DNA of 64,000 nucleotides, taken from Bryopsis sp. KO-2023 (taxonomy: Eukaryota; Chlorophyta; Ulvophyceae; Bryopsidales; Bryopsidaceae). Each line of letters starts with the position of its first letter. The stretch's first letter is position 1. Shown here in pieces: positions 1 to 12,152 of this stretch. The stretch spans positions 7,068,001 through 7,132,000 of the forward strand of contig BSYQ01000002.1 in assembly GCA_030272585.1 (NCBI GenBank), written 5' to 3'. A program made the position numbers and the translations under genes. The notes under the pieces were generated by a model. It saw nothing but the letters and a program-made list of their open reading frames with translations. It was not told the DNA's origin and ran no database searches.

Positions 1-940
1 GTATGTTCAGATTGGTTCAGGAAGGAACCGTTTTTTTTTTCTAGCGGGGAAGTTCTACCACTCCCTCTTGATAGCAAAAATAATATGATGAAATGGTCTG
101 AAGTAGGGGCAGATCTTTGTGAAAATGGGTGTTTAATTTTTTAAACAAGAAAAGATGAAGCCTGGAATGAACAGGGAAGCCTTGAAATGAAACAGAAATG
201 CTGAAATATTCTATCCTCTTTGGTAAAGAGGGCTAAGAAAAAAAAACTGGATTTGAATGGATTCCTTTTATTCTGTTTTCTAATCCCTCTTTGTAGCAAG
301 CCAAATATTGATTGAAAATTTTGTTTTCAAAGAGATCCATTCCACCAATGGCTAATTTTTTACTAATTTTTGGGTTTGGTTTGTTTCTTTCGGAGTGCAG
401 TCTCTAATAAACACCCTCACCACGGTGGTGATTTGCCCGGATGATTCAATGCATAGGGAGGTTCAGGGCATTTGCTTGTGTGTCTATGTTTTGGGGAAAG
501 TGAATCTGTTCTATCAGAAATCTGTTGGCTGGGCTGTGTTGGGTCCAAGTTTTAATTTGTGCTTTCTGGCAGCATAATGAGGTTAACTTAAGAGGCCTTT
601 TCGAGAATGAATTTCAAGTTCTGGAGGATGAAATCATAAATCATAGATCATAGTACTGTAGTGTTTCTGTAGTGTTTCAGTTTGAGATTTCAGTTGATTT
701 CCTATTTCGAATCAGTGTCAAAGTTTGAGGGATGGAAAAAAGAGTGAGAGACTAATGGGTAAGTCAGAGGAAGTAAAAAAAGTGAGAACACAAGCGGGGG
801 ACTTTATCGTTCCAAAAAAAAAGACATCTAAAAAACAAATATGGAGGATTCACCCCGTAGAGAAAAACCAAATGTATGGTTGGAATGTTTTTGTGGGAAG
901 TTGGAGAGCTGTTAAGGAATAGAGCTGTTACGAACTTATC
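1..940. other. AT-rich stretch without a recognisable gene
   Basis: Only short open frames are present and none has a recognisable motif or plausible splice structure. I see nothing beyond T-rich and A-rich low-complexity sequence. Confidence 0.5.
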
Positions 941-954
941 CTTCGCCCAGAAGT

Positions 955-1150
955 TTTTTTAATTTGAAATGCCCTGTCGGGGCGTCGAGTCGGCCGTCGA
1001 CAACATCATCCGTCAGAATTGATGCAGCCTGCTTGTGCGAGGGTCTCGCGCTACACCGGCTCAGGTCAAAAAAGTCTCAGGCGCCTGTGACCTGCTGTGC
1101 AGCAAAGCAGACCGGCCCCGAGGGGCCAAACTACGCGTGATGAAGGAGGT
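955..1150. other. GC-rich island adjoining a retroelement
   Basis: This 200-bp block is clearly richer in G and C than the flanks and contains the short palindrome GGCCCCGAGGGGCC. It adjoins the non-LTR element downstream and could be another fragment of such an element, but no reverse-transcriptase motif could be read with confidence. Confidence 0.3.
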
Positions 1151-1372
1151 CGTAACACAAAACGAGAGGGGGTGCACGAGATGTTTCTGATAGGGTGAGC
1201 CTGATTCGAAATTGTGAGACTCCTGCAATTGCAAAACTAAAGACGTGTTTTTGGGTAGTTTTGGGTCTACCGGCAGTTAGTGCCTGATGCTCTGTGTTTT
1301 TTGTTTTTTTTGTTTTTGTTTGTTTTTTGGTTCCAAACATTCGTCTGTTCACATTGGTGTACATTTTTCCGC

Positions 1373-2521
1373 AATAGAAGCTAATTACACAAGTCCGTAT
1401 TTATGTCCACAATCCATCAACCTCAAACCCAATACTGTGTAATAGAAGCAATAGAAGCTAATTACACAAGTCCGTATTTATGTCCACAATCCATCAACCT
1501 CAAACCCAATACTGTGTCTACCCTCGATCAAAAGCAAAAGAATCAAACGACAAAGAAGATCGCTCCAAAAAAGCGTTACCCTGAGGCCGATGTAAAGAAA
1601 GAGAGAGCTGCTGCCACGCTCTTTCAACAACAACTGAAACCGGGAGATCTTGACAAGTCGCAACTGCGCGGGATAAAGAACGAATCAAATGACCACTGTC
1701 CGAAGAAAACCCGCCAAAAGACTCGGCCGCAAAACAGATAAAATCAAACCCCAAACGATGACATTTCTCAGCCACTTGAGCCTTGCGATCCACACAACGT
1801 AAAATGCCCGCCCCCGCTTCGCGAGTAGCCCGAGCCAAAGTGGCTTGCTGTAAAGGATGCGAAACAGTGACATCAATAACACACGCCTTACCATGCCGCC
1901 AAGACGGAAAAAATACGTCGGCCGGACGCTCAAAAGAAGAATCTACGTGCAACTCCATGCGAGGACGCACACCCGCCGACCGAGAAAAATGGAACAAAAA
2001 GTTCCGGATACTATTATGACGAGCCAAAACACTGCCCCCCACTTGGCACATGATAGCATGATCACCAAAAACATCCATGGACGAATGACACATGGGACAA
2101 ACAGCGCCATCCTCATACATGGGGAGACCCAACCGCCATCGTAATAGAATATTGAACGCCGCCGAAGAAAGCTCCGTCCCCAACGCCTGATTAGGCAAAG
2201 CAGAAAGGTAAGCCCCAGAATAAGGAAGAGAGAGACTTCGCAAACGCGCCTCATCCCGCCGGAACCCTTGACGCAAAAGAGCATCAAACCGCCGCTCCCC
2301 AACCAGCAACGTCAACGCTTTCTGGGTAACCTGCTCCTTCGCGAACCACTCCTCGGGGGAAGCAATAGAAGCTAATTACACAAGTCCGTATTTATGTCCA
2401 CAATCCATCAACCTCAAACCCAATACTGTGTCTACCCTCGATCAAAAGCAAAAGAATCAAACGACAAAGAAGATCGCTCCAAAAAAGCGTTACCCTGAGG
2501 CCGATGTAAAGAAAGAGAAGC
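1373..2521 (-). mobile_element. non-LTR retrotransposon, three tandem 5'-truncated 3' ends
   Basis: The same 3' segment occurs three times: about 1376-1438, 1446-1610 and 2360-2520. On the minus strand each copy ends with GTAATTAGCTTCTATTGC. Only the middle copy keeps a long coding part (1518-2361). Copies joined head to tail after short tails are expected when a non-LTR element repeatedly inserts at or next to its own 3' end. The ORF2 C-terminus in the middle copy sets the orientation. No target-site duplication was identified. Confidence 0.7.
1518..2361 (-). pseudogene. non-LTR retrotransposon ORF2, C-terminal fragment
   Basis: About 280 codons are open on the minus strand, with no start because the 5' end is cut off by the neighbouring copy. 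The fragment reads like the region after the reverse-transcriptase core of LINE-type polyproteins. It has a Cys/His cluster (CPMCHSSMDVFGDHAIMC: C-x2-C-x7-H-x4-C), and then a nuclease-like block with RPADVFFPSW and VIDVTVSHP. The Asp residues there suit a restriction-like endonuclease or related fold often found at the C-terminus of such ORFs. The catalytic YxDD palm is absent, so the copy cannot be autonomous. The stop lies about 75 bp before the element's 3' end. Confidence 0.75.
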
Positions 2522-2526
2522 AATAG

Positions 2527-2580
2527 AAGCTGGGTGGCTTCTTCGCGTGTAATTATGTTATGTTATGTTATGTTATGTTT
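2527..2580 (+). repeat. short retroposon 3' end with (TTATG)n tail
   Basis: An AAGCTGGGTGGCTTCTT segment runs into GCGTGTAATTATG followed by TTATG repeats. The same sequence in inverse orientation is inserted at 4034-4078 in an ARF intron. The family therefore ends in a TTATG microsatellite tail. Confidence 0.55.
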
Positions 2581-3118
2581 ATGGGTAAGCGCACCACCCA
2601 AACAATTGCGGCTGCGCAGTTTAATGGAATTCTGAGTCGCAGACGGGTGTTTCTCTTGAACACATTTACAATCTGACAGTTTTTCCGCTGGGTTCTTTGG
2701 TGCCAAAACTTGTAGGGCTACGTAGCCCAATTGGGTGTTCCGCTACAATTGAGAAAAGCAGCAAAAAGAATCGAATCGTGCTATTGTCTAAGAAACAAGT
2801 GGGCAGCGTGGTCACACTTTTATGAATCTTACAGGCAGTCTGTTTTCGTCTTCTTCATTCTTCGAATTATTGCAGCTGGGAACTATTCCCTGTTTTAAAT
2901 AGAGCAGTGAGCGGAGCGACGCACGTCACCACAGGTGCCTTTTCGTTTCCGCTTAGCTACGGGGCATCGTCAGGCTCTACCCCCTTTTACAATATTTTGC
3001 TTGTTCTGATCGGCTTCCGAAACGTATGCCTGTTCAAAAGCGCATGGAGCGAGCGAGAAGAAAAGAAGTTCGAAGGGGAAGGATTGTTTAGGTCTTTCCC
3101 GAGAAGCAGCCCGTCAAG

Positions 3119-4772
3119 ATGGGTTCGGCATTCGCCAAGCCCTTCAATCGCCTTGCTAGCAAAAATGAAATACGAATCCTTATGGTGAGAATCCAGCGTT
3201 CAACACACACACCCCGCTTCCTTTGGGCTTCTTGTTTTTCGAATGGTCACCATCCTTTCCTATTCTGCACCTTTTGTTCTGTCCAGTTTTTTTTTTTTTC
3301 GGTTGCAATTGAGCGTATAGAAAAAACAATATAAATATTATTTGGGTTTTGTTTTTGGTGCGAGAATAGACTGGTCTCGACGCTGCTGGTAAAACCACAA
3401 TTCTTCACAAGCTAAAGTTGGGCGAGATAGTGACGACGGTCGTGACCATTGGTGAGTGCTTCTGGACAGATCCAAATTTTTTTCTCTTGTTTTGATTTTT
3501 TGGTCGCTCGTCGCAGGGAAGCTATATAGTCAATATATTGACAGGAGGTGTGGTGCAAATGTTTCGCAGGGTTCGCCGTCGAAACTGTTCAATACAAGAA
3601 CGTTATCCTCAGTGCGTGTGATGTTCCTTCACTTGTCCATCTATTGGTGAGGCGTTACTGCAAAGAATCCCAGGGCCTGATATTCGTGGTCGACAGCAAC
3701 GATCGCGACCGTATTGGTGAAGCAAGGGATGAGCTTTGGAAGCTGTTGAACTCGGTTCGTGGGTTTGGCTCACGACATTTTCATTTTTTTTTTGGTCTGT
3801 ATTCTTCCCTGCAGTGGGTAAATGCTTTTCTATGCATTATTATGGTTATGTTTTTCACCCTTTTCGATTCTAAATACGAATGATTTTTTGGAGTGATTGT
3901 CTGGAACATGGTTGCGATAGGGGCGAGTGGCCCCTCAGGCAATATGTAATTGTTGTTGTTGTTGTTCTAATTATGGAGTCGTGGGATAAGAACCAGAAAA
4001 GAGCGAACAGGAGAATTCAAGCAGCCATGTTATAACATAACATAACATGATTACACGCCAAGAAGCCACCCAGCTTCCCAGCCATGTTATGCTAGTTCTC
4101 AAGGTGCTGAGATGATGGGGGAAAGAGAGGGTCCATACTTTTGCTAATCAATGATTCATTGAATAAAAAGATGCCAAAAAACTGAGCAATGCTTGGCTGA
4201 TTTGCATAGGATGAGTCGAAGGATGTCGTTCTGCTGATTCTTGCCAATAAGAAAGACTTTCCCAATGCAATGACCGCTGCCGAAATCACCGACAAGCTGG
4301 GTCTGGATTCTATTTTCCAGCTTGACTGGTAGGTTTGCACGCAAAGCTCTATCCATCGTGCAATCAGGTCGCCTTGATTGGAATTGTGTCTACCAATTTT
4401 CTACAGATATTGGAAAGATCAGCTAGACGTTTGAAACCTGTTCTTGTTTGCTCTTTTTTATTTTTTCCACAATGCAATCTGATGTTTGTTTTGTTTTGTT
4501 TGTTTGCTATAAATCAGAAACAACAGAAGATTGGCATCTTTTTCCCGTTATGATTCTTCTGGGTGTATAAAAGTGTAAGACCATCATGCCGAGAACTCGA
4601 TCTCTGCAACCGGATGTCTCTTTTTTTTTTGGCGCCGTGTTTCTGTTCCAAACTTAGCAAAAACTCTTGCCCGTGTAGGTACATCCAGAGCACTTGTGCA
4701 ATTTCTGGAGAAGGTCTGCATGAAGGCCTGGATATGTTGACAGCTCAACTTGCCCCTAGACAATTTGGTTAA
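3119..4772 (+). CDS. ARF-family small GTPase, atypical (copy 1)
   Basis: Five exons join in phase: 3119-3184, 3370-3451, 3570-3754, 4210-4328 and 4679-4772, giving 181 residues, the usual ARF length. All introns are GT-AG. Visible features are Gly2 for myristoylation, the P-loop [12 protein letters not shown] (G4) and the TCAISG block (G5), so guanine binding looks conserved. The third motif is not: where ARFs have DVGGQ this protein has DVPSL, removing the switch II glycines and the glutamine that positions the attacking water. Exon phases and length are otherwise intact, which argues against random decay. ARFs recruit coats at Golgi and endosome membranes; this one would be expected to cycle poorly or act as a GTP-locked or nucleotide-insensitive paralog. 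The loss of DVGGQ is seen; its consequence is inferred. A second copy lies at 48266-49910. Confidence 0.85.
4022..4090 (-). mobile_element. 45-bp retroposon insertion with 12-bp target duplication
   Basis: CAGCCATGTTAT stands at 4022-4033 and again at 4079-4090, flanking a 45-bp insert that is absent from the second ARF copy. On the minus strand the insert is GGAAGCTGGGTGG... ending in TTATG-type repeats, the same 3' end as at 2527-2580. This is a very short, 5'-truncated retroposon in intron 3 of the ARF gene. Confidence 0.7.
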
Positions 4773-5028
4773 CGTCGTTGTGATGGTGTATTTGATGGGA
4801 TTCACCGAAAAAAGGGAGGATTTGGTTTTTTCCAGGGATTGGTGTTTTTGTTGAGTTCCAGAAGTGGGCGTTGGGATCGAGGACGTCTTGATCTTTTCTT
4901 TTTTCTGACCGCATCACTGGCCCCCGGAGTGAACTCGATTGCTCTCGGATGAAAAATGCAGATGGAAGAGTGGAACAAAGAGCATCACCACACAAAAGCA
5001 CCACCAAAAGAAGAAGAATCAAGGGCTG

Positions 5029-5726
5029 GAAAAATTTGCAGTTTCGAGGAGGAACCAGGAGGGGGGGGGGGGGGGTTGAACTTAGTCGTGTGTTCTTTGT
5101 GAGCCTGAAAGACGAAACTCTTTTTGAAGACTGCCCCGGGGCAATCGTTTTTATCATGACACCAACTAAAAAGCTCCATCTTGCGGACCCTGTGGATAAT
5201 CATCATCATACCATGCAGAACAGGTACAATAAAAAACTGGTACAAAAATAGGGTAGCTACCCTATAGGGTTTTGTCCTTTCTTCCAACGAACAAAGCTAA
5301 AATCTGCAATAAAACTCAAAAAGGTCCTCCTTCTCATGCGACCACGGGACGCCGCCTTTTTTCACGCAAAATAAAGAGTAGAAATTACAGTCAAAAGCCA
5401 CGTAACAATCGCGGCACCAATGCGAAATTTGATGGATTCTTTTCATTCAATGCTGTTCATCCCTTACATTTGGAGGAGAGCGGGTCCATGGGGATTTGAC
5501 CAGCGCCCTGTCAGGCGTTCTTTTCAACTTCTTGGAGCGCCAACCTGTGGTTGATATCATAACAATGATATGTTATGTTATGTTGATATCCTCTACTCAC
5601 AGTCATCTCTGGACCGTTTTGAACATCTGCCAAACAAACAAAATTTTCGCCTGGAATTATGTTCTTACTGCCACCCGAAGTCACCACCAAGCTTGTCTTT
5701 TGTTCGTCGCAACCCAAAAAATTGAG
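5029..5726. other. intergenic stretch with a 15-G run
   Basis: No gene is recognised. An uninterrupted run of 15 G lies at about 5061-5075, and a TTATG microsatellite remnant lies near 5570-5582. Confidence 0.4.
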
Positions 5727-6970
5727 CGGTCCCTCTGCTTGACTGTCACTTGTGAATCCTGTGATCAGCTCTGGTGCATTGTCCTCTCACCAAGGCAGGC
5801 GGCTAGTGATCGCTGCTCGGTTTCCCACCTGGCGCTTTGCCCAGCACTTCATCTACTCCACCACCAACTCCTCAGAGGAGGTGCCAGAGCAGACCCACCC
5901 CTTGGGAAGGATGCACCGTCAACGCCCAACACAAGACCAGGGACAGAGACTTTCGATCCACGCTCAACAGTCCCCGCTTGGGTGATAACCAGGCGACACC
6001 CTGCTCGACACTCTACATAATAGAATTAGAACAGGTCGTTTTCAGGCTTTGGGGCGGAGTTCAAGCACACGCGACAAAACCCAATGTCAGTTCTGCTGGC
6101 CCCCAGCACATTTGCGTGGTGGTGGCCGAGGTGCACAGAGTGGAACGTTGTTTTACTAGGCAAATCACCAGGATCATCATGCTGAAGGGACGGGGGGCGC
6201 ATCGTTGAGAGGAAAACACATGCACAGCTGAAGCTCTGCATTAACTGCACTCGAAAAAGAGAAAAAGAAAAGAGAACCTGAGAAGGAAGTACCTCAAATT
6301 GCTGTAACAGTCGAGCAGGGTAGCGACTGATCTGTACTGTTTGGCGTGGATGGAAGGTGCCTTTGTACTTCTGGGACCTTCGTCTTCAGTGCTCATCTTA
6401 GATAAAGAGCTAGTCAACCGAGAAATTATTGAGCGTCCACGTTGGCTAATGGAGAAGGTATTTGCCTTCGGAGCAGAAGATTGCAGGTTTGAGTCTTGTT
6501 GTGGACGGTATTTGATAGGAACGTCAAAGAGAGGGAACGAATAGACTTTACGTCTTGGTAACCGGACCAGATCGATCAAGTCCGACTGGTTAGTATTGAT
6601 TGCGTGGACTCCGTTCCAGAGTCCACTTTCGTATCAGTATTCATGTCAACTCATCTTCAAGAAAATAGATGACCAAACTTGTTTTGACGTTCTCCAAATG
6701 TGAAAAAGTTGGACAGGTGTATCAGCAAATTATTGGACTTATTAGGCAGTTGTAGTCGCAGAAATCTCTCTGCTTCGGCTTCAATCGGGCTTCTGCGCAT
6801 GTCATTTTTGGTTTGGTTTGGTTTGGGCTTTAATGGCGCCACGATTGACATGTGATCAAGAAATGTAACCTCACATAGAAAACCTGGATTGCTATTGCAC
6901 TTCCTCTCACCCCCCCCCCAAAAAAAAGAAAAAAATCTTACGATTCCAAAAAATACATTGAGAAAATATT
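5727..6970 (+). repeat. segmental duplication carrying tRNA-Arg, copy 1
   Basis: This matches 53789-54750 in the same orientation. It includes an open frame of about 75 codons (ending in QQSPLG) that is conserved between the copies, and a tRNA-Arg. Immediately after the tRNA this copy has about 130 bp that are absent from the other. Whether the short open frame is translated cannot be decided here. Confidence 0.75.
6435..6507 (+). tRNA. tRNA-Arg(UCG), possibly decayed
   Basis: The 73-nt unit folds as a cloverleaf: acceptor GTCCACG pairs with TGTGGAC, the anticodon loop is CTTCGGA (anticodon TCG), and the T-loop reads TTTGAGT instead of the usual TTCGA. The sister gene at 54502-54574 has a cleaner T-arm and anticodon CCG. 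The T-loop change and extra T/A transitions suggest this copy may be losing function. Confidence 0.65.
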
Positions 6971-7376
6971 GTTTATGTACAATTTTTTTTTCCTTTTCTC
7001 TATTTGTCTCTATCTATTTAGAAACTTTTGCCAGGTCAAAGTTTGCTAGGGACACACTCTTTGACAAGAGACATACGTGTCCAATGTTGGGCGGCACCCC
7101 CCCAAAAAAAACACCTTGCCTGGCGACTGGTGGCCCCTAGGTTTATTTTTTGAAAAAGAGCAGGAAATTTATGACTTCTTTAAGATTGAAGTAGCCCGAC
7201 TACTTATGTCTTCTCAAATCATAGAGACTCAAAATATATAAAAAAAGTAATCACACATGCTACATTTGGTCGATGGATAAGAAGCTAAGAGAAATTTGAA
7301 ATACATTCTCTTTAGAGTTGCACCTCACAATCAATGAACACATTATAGAACAAAATTGTCCCCAACAAGATAATGC
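6971..7376. other. AT-rich stretch downstream of F-box gene 1
   Basis: I see no gene. It contains long T and A runs and lies 3' of the minus-strand F-box gene, so part may be its 3' untranslated region. Confidence 0.4.
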
Positions 7377-8426
7377 TCATAACCCCTGAGAAAAATCCCA
7401 CTCCCAAATTTCCCCATTACCACGAACGACCATCAACTTTTCATCATCGACCCATAACACATTCATCCTTGGCCGGATGTTTTCGTCCGGTTGTGAACAA
7501 TCAAAACTCCTCACACACTCCCCCTTCGTTGTATCCCACATTTTCATCGTTCTATCATATGATCCTGTGAACATCCGACCTTGTTCAACAAAGACAGAGG
7601 TCACATATCTTTTGTGACCTCGAAAGGTTTGTACATGAGCACCGCTCTCAAGTTTCCACGAGTGAATATCACCATTACTCGACCCGCAAAAGATGAGTCC
7701 ATCAGAAACACCCATCGATCTGACTCCACATGTTTGTCCACGAATCACTCTAAGGCAAGCATTATCGACCAAGTTCCATATTCGAATAGTCCGATCAAAT
7801 GACCCACTGATCAAGAGATTGCCTGGCTGGGGAAAGAGACAAGTAACATCACCTTCGTGACCTTTAAGAGAATGGGCCGGCTCCCATATCCCTTTTTTCC
7901 AAATTTCAAGATCCCCACGGCTACCCCCAACGGCCACGTCGTTGCCAAGGTCCGCAATCGATGAGATACTGCAACCGAAAATTGATATACAAAAAAGCTT
8001 TTTCCAAGAGGATATATTCCATCCACACAAAAGACTTCTGAGCCCCCCGGTCACAAGTATCCCATCCATAAAAGAGAGACTAAACACCCAGTCAATCTCC
8101 TCACAATCAAAAACAAATTGTCTCCGATCGAAATCAAACACCTTGACCCCGTCGCGACCACCCAAGGCAATGAGATCCTCCATCTTGGCACAACAAAATG
8201 TGGAAAACTCCTTTTGGTCCTTGTGAATAATGGCCTTAATCGGGTCATGGAACCACGCACGCTCCAAGTCGATTTTCCTTTTTAAGGGCGGTTCTTTTTT
8301 GGTAACTTCTCGCCAAGATGTGGCCACAGAGGAGCATCTAACAAGCGATACACCAGGAATCCTTCCAAGAATGTCGACCAGGATATCCCTGGGCAAGTCC
8401 CATTCGACTGGAACACAGTCGCTCAT
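7377..8426 (-). CDS. F-box/WD40 repeat protein 1
   Basis: A single uninterrupted frame encodes about 349 residues from the ATG at 8424-8426 (MSDCVPVEW). That start is chosen because three paralogs in this window begin at the same MSD motif. Residues 8-45 form an F-box (LPRDILVDILGRIPGVSLV) that would bind SKP1. The rest is a WD40 propeller, with blades ending in CGWNISS, EIWKKG, ISGSFDRTIRIWNL, SWKLESG, GSYDRTMKMWD and EWDFSQG. By family, such proteins are substrate receptors of SCF ubiquitin ligases; the substrate is unknown. Unlike most genes here it has no intron. Its upstream region is related to those of genes 2 and 4. Confidence 0.85.
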   Translation of the reverse strand: MSDCVPVEWDLPRDILVDILGRIPGVSLVRCSSVATSWREVTKKEPPLKRKIDLERAWFHDPIKAIIHKDQKEFSTFCCAKMEDLIALGGRDGVKVFDFDRRQFVFDCEEIDWVFSLSFMDGILVTGGLRSLLCGWNISSWKKLFCISIFGCSISSIADLGNDVAVGGSRGDLEIWKKGIWEPAHSLKGHEGDVTCLFPQPGNLLISGSFDRTIRIWNLVDNACLRVIRGQTCGVRSMGVSDGLIFCGSSNGDIHSWKLESGAHVQTFRGHKRYVTSVFVEQGRMFTGSYDRTMKMWDTTKGECVRSFDCSQPDENIRPRMNVLWVDDEKLMVVRGNGEIWEWDFSQGL

Positions 8427-8760
8427 TCTTGCACCTCCTTCAATTTGAAAAACGACTGATCGATCAATCAATGCTGGCTTTGCTCTAAAAAAAGCGATGC
8501 TGTCAAAACCAAGAGTTTTTTTGCCTTGACGAGAGCGCAAGTCTTTTCAAAAAAAAAAGGAGCTGTTGGGACGCCAGGCACCAACACAGGAGGCCATCGC
8601 CCGCCTGGCGTCCCATTTTTTTCGAAAAAACACAACGAAAACGGCCAGAGAGTAGGCGAAAGTGGAAAAAAAAGAAAGATTCTAGTCGAACGTCCTAACG
8701 ACCAACCCCAGACATCGCAGAGACGAAACCTACAGCCTGAGTCACCCCCTTTATAACTAT
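8427..8760 (-). promoter_or_regulatory. 5' region shared by F-box/WD40 genes
   Basis: On the minus strand this region contains CTGTAGGTTTCGTCTCTG and GACGTTCGACTAGA blocks that match the region upstream of F-box gene 4 (50505-50570) and, more weakly, 28560-28600 and 40190-40220. The promoter and untranslated leader were evidently duplicated with the genes. No TATA element could be fixed. Confidence 0.5.
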
Positions 8761-9029
8761 TCTGCTGCCTGGGTTTCTCGATAAAATTTGAAAAAGCGGA
8801 ACAAGAAACTTGCGCCGAGAGAACCCACCTGTGTGCAGTAATCCGATATCTTTTTCACGTTTCCTGCAGAGAAACTCGATCGTCCGAAGAAGCTGTTTTG
8901 GGGTTGGGATAACAGCTCTTTTCAACTACTGTTGTTGTCGGATTGATCGACGTTGATGACCCGACTAGTCGACAGGGGGTCAAGTCAAATTTTTCTGCAG
9001 TGAGTGGAAGCCTGATGATCCACAAAAAT

Positions 9030-9115
9030 AACTGGAGGGGTCACTTACCCATCCGCTGAAGTCCAAAAAAAAAAAAAAAGAGTGCCAGTGGCCAGGCCAG
9101 GGTAGGCTTCCTTTA
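9030..9115 (+). repeat. dispersed repeat, copy at 9.0 kb
   Basis: GGGGTCACTTACYCATCCGC followed by an A-rich tract and GAGTGCCAGTGG also occurs at about 33740-33835. The family is not recognised. Confidence 0.55.
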
Positions 9116-9477
9116 ATTGGAGGTAATATATTTTTTAGGGAGAAAAAAAAGTCTAGAACAACACTGCTTGTGAACTTTTTTTCTGTTGGTCAGTAAAAAG
9201 AATCTGACTTTTGATTTGACGAACAAGTGTAGGTGTGATCAAAATTCTCGCGTGGAGGGTATCTTTTTTACCACGTGGGGAAAAAAGGGAATCCAGGGGA
9301 GGACGTATTTTTAAAGAAAAAAAAGACGGGGGGCTGGGGGTGGACCGGCCTTTCTGAACCCCCCCCCACAAAAAAAAGAGAAAAAAAGAGTGACACCGAA
9401 ACAGCCATAGATCAAACCATCCATTCTAAATCATACCTCAGATTTTTCTTCAGCTAAACGTTAGTTAACTCACTCAG

Positions 9478-9832
9478 CAAGAAACTTTGTGTATCTTTTT
9501 CTGGTGCTTTTCGAATCAAGGGAACATCGTAAAAAAAATAACTGCTGGAGGATTTACCATGTCAGTTTGCTGTTATTTTTCAGTCTCTTTTGATAGTATG
9601 TTTGTAGTCCTATCGTAATGGAACTTGCCCTACTACAATGCCCCAGCGTTTTGTTTTGTTTCGACTAGAAGGATCCCCTGTGCATTGTTTTACGAAAAGG
9701 AGTGGGGATTGATCACCTTTTGATTGGGACAAATCAAAGAGGATTTGTCTTCAGGTCACTGTTTTGCCTATGGGATCAAAACCATTTGCAACTCATTCTG
9801 TGCACAAATTCTTTCCAGGATCCACCAAAACA
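9478..9832 (+). repeat. dispersed repeat fragment (matches 55161-55555)
   Basis: It matches 55161-55555 closely, starting at GAAACTTTGTGTATC / GAAATTTTGTGTATC and ending near TTTCCAGGATCCACCAAAAC. In the 55-kb copy this segment runs directly into a SINE-like unit. Here the match stops at about 9832, and the next part of the repeat reappears near 23565, on the far side of the candidate transposon. Confidence 0.7.
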
Positions 9833-9959
9833 AACTGTAGTCTCCTGGTGATCATTATGCGTCGAGTCGGGTAAGGAGTGGCAGACGGTTCGGTTTCGAG
9901 GGAGAGAGACACACAGAGTCGCGTCGACACGAACACGCACAATCATCTGTAAAAATTCT

Positions 9960-10510
9960 CGGCGTTAAAGCGACGTGAAACACCGTGAAACTGACGCTGA
10001 CGTTTCGCGCACGCACTGATTTCTTGCCACCGTGAGTTCACGTGAACTCACAGCCGTGCGTTGACGTTTAATTAACGTCACAATACTTAACGTTAACATA
10101 CGCTTGCGTTAACTAACGCTAAATCGACGACCAGGAAACTGACGTGAGTTTGCACGCATGACTTTCACGCAAAACACCGTTAACCTGACGCTGACGTTTG
10201 GCGGACGCACTGATATCATGCCGACGTGAGTTCACGTGAACTCACGGCCGTGCGTTGACGTTAACATACGCTCGCATCAACTGACGTTCAACCAATGACC
10301 AGGAAACTGACGTGAGTTTGCACGCATGACTTTCACGCAAAACACCGTTAACCTGACGCTGACGTTTGGCAAACGCACTGATTTCATGCCGACGTGAGTT
10401 GACGTGAACTCACGGCCGTGAGCTGATGCGATATGGACGTGTGTGTAGGTTGGCGTTAACAAACGACGATGTCAATTAACGTGAAACAATTGGCCATGAA
10501 GTTGGCGTGG
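9960..10510 (+). repeat. ACGT-rich subterminal tandem repeats
   Basis: About three imperfect copies of a roughly 170-bp unit. Landmarks are CTGACGCTGACGTTTSGCG, GAGTTCACGTGAACTC, GCCGTGCGTTGACGTT and CAGGAAACTGACGTGAG. Many hexamer palindromes (CACGTG, AACGTT, GTTAAC) recur. Similar motifs recur at 22977-23200. In KDZ, CACTA and related transposons, subterminal repeats of this kind serve as transposase-binding arrays. Confidence 0.7.
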
Positions 10511-10566
10511 ATTTCACGTTGGTTTGGTGAATGAGCCAATCACACAATTTACATTTTAAACAATTT

Positions 10567-10633
10567 TGTGGATCCTGGGAGTCGAACCCAAGCAACATCC
10601 AATGAACCATCCAAAACTCCACACAAGATGCCA
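10567..10633 (-). other. tRNA-like sequence, degenerate
   Basis: On the minus strand a T-arm (TTGGG TTCGACT CCCAG) is followed by GATCCAC, and GTGGCAT at the 5' end pairs only partly with it. The D and anticodon arms are not canonical. It is better read as a tRNA relic or tRNA-derived element than as a working gene. Confidence 0.35.

Positions 10634-12152
<1,519 letters not shown>

Larger units (their letters stand above)
2680..5028 (+). repeat. inverted segmental duplication, left copy (ARF locus)
   Basis: This segment matches 48018-50340 in reverse complement over the whole ARF-like gene, its introns and its 5' and 3' flanks. The copies have diverged by substitutions and separate insertions: this one carries a TTG-tailed insert near 3880-3976 and a 45-bp retroposon at 4034. 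The two arms face each other across about 43 kb. Confidence 0.85.

Noticed and set aside
3570-3754. Hidden intron in ARF exon 3 explaining the missing DVGGQ
   Set aside because: Removing a GT...AG segment there would delete the switch region rather than restore it, and exon length and phase already give the normal 181 residues in both copies.
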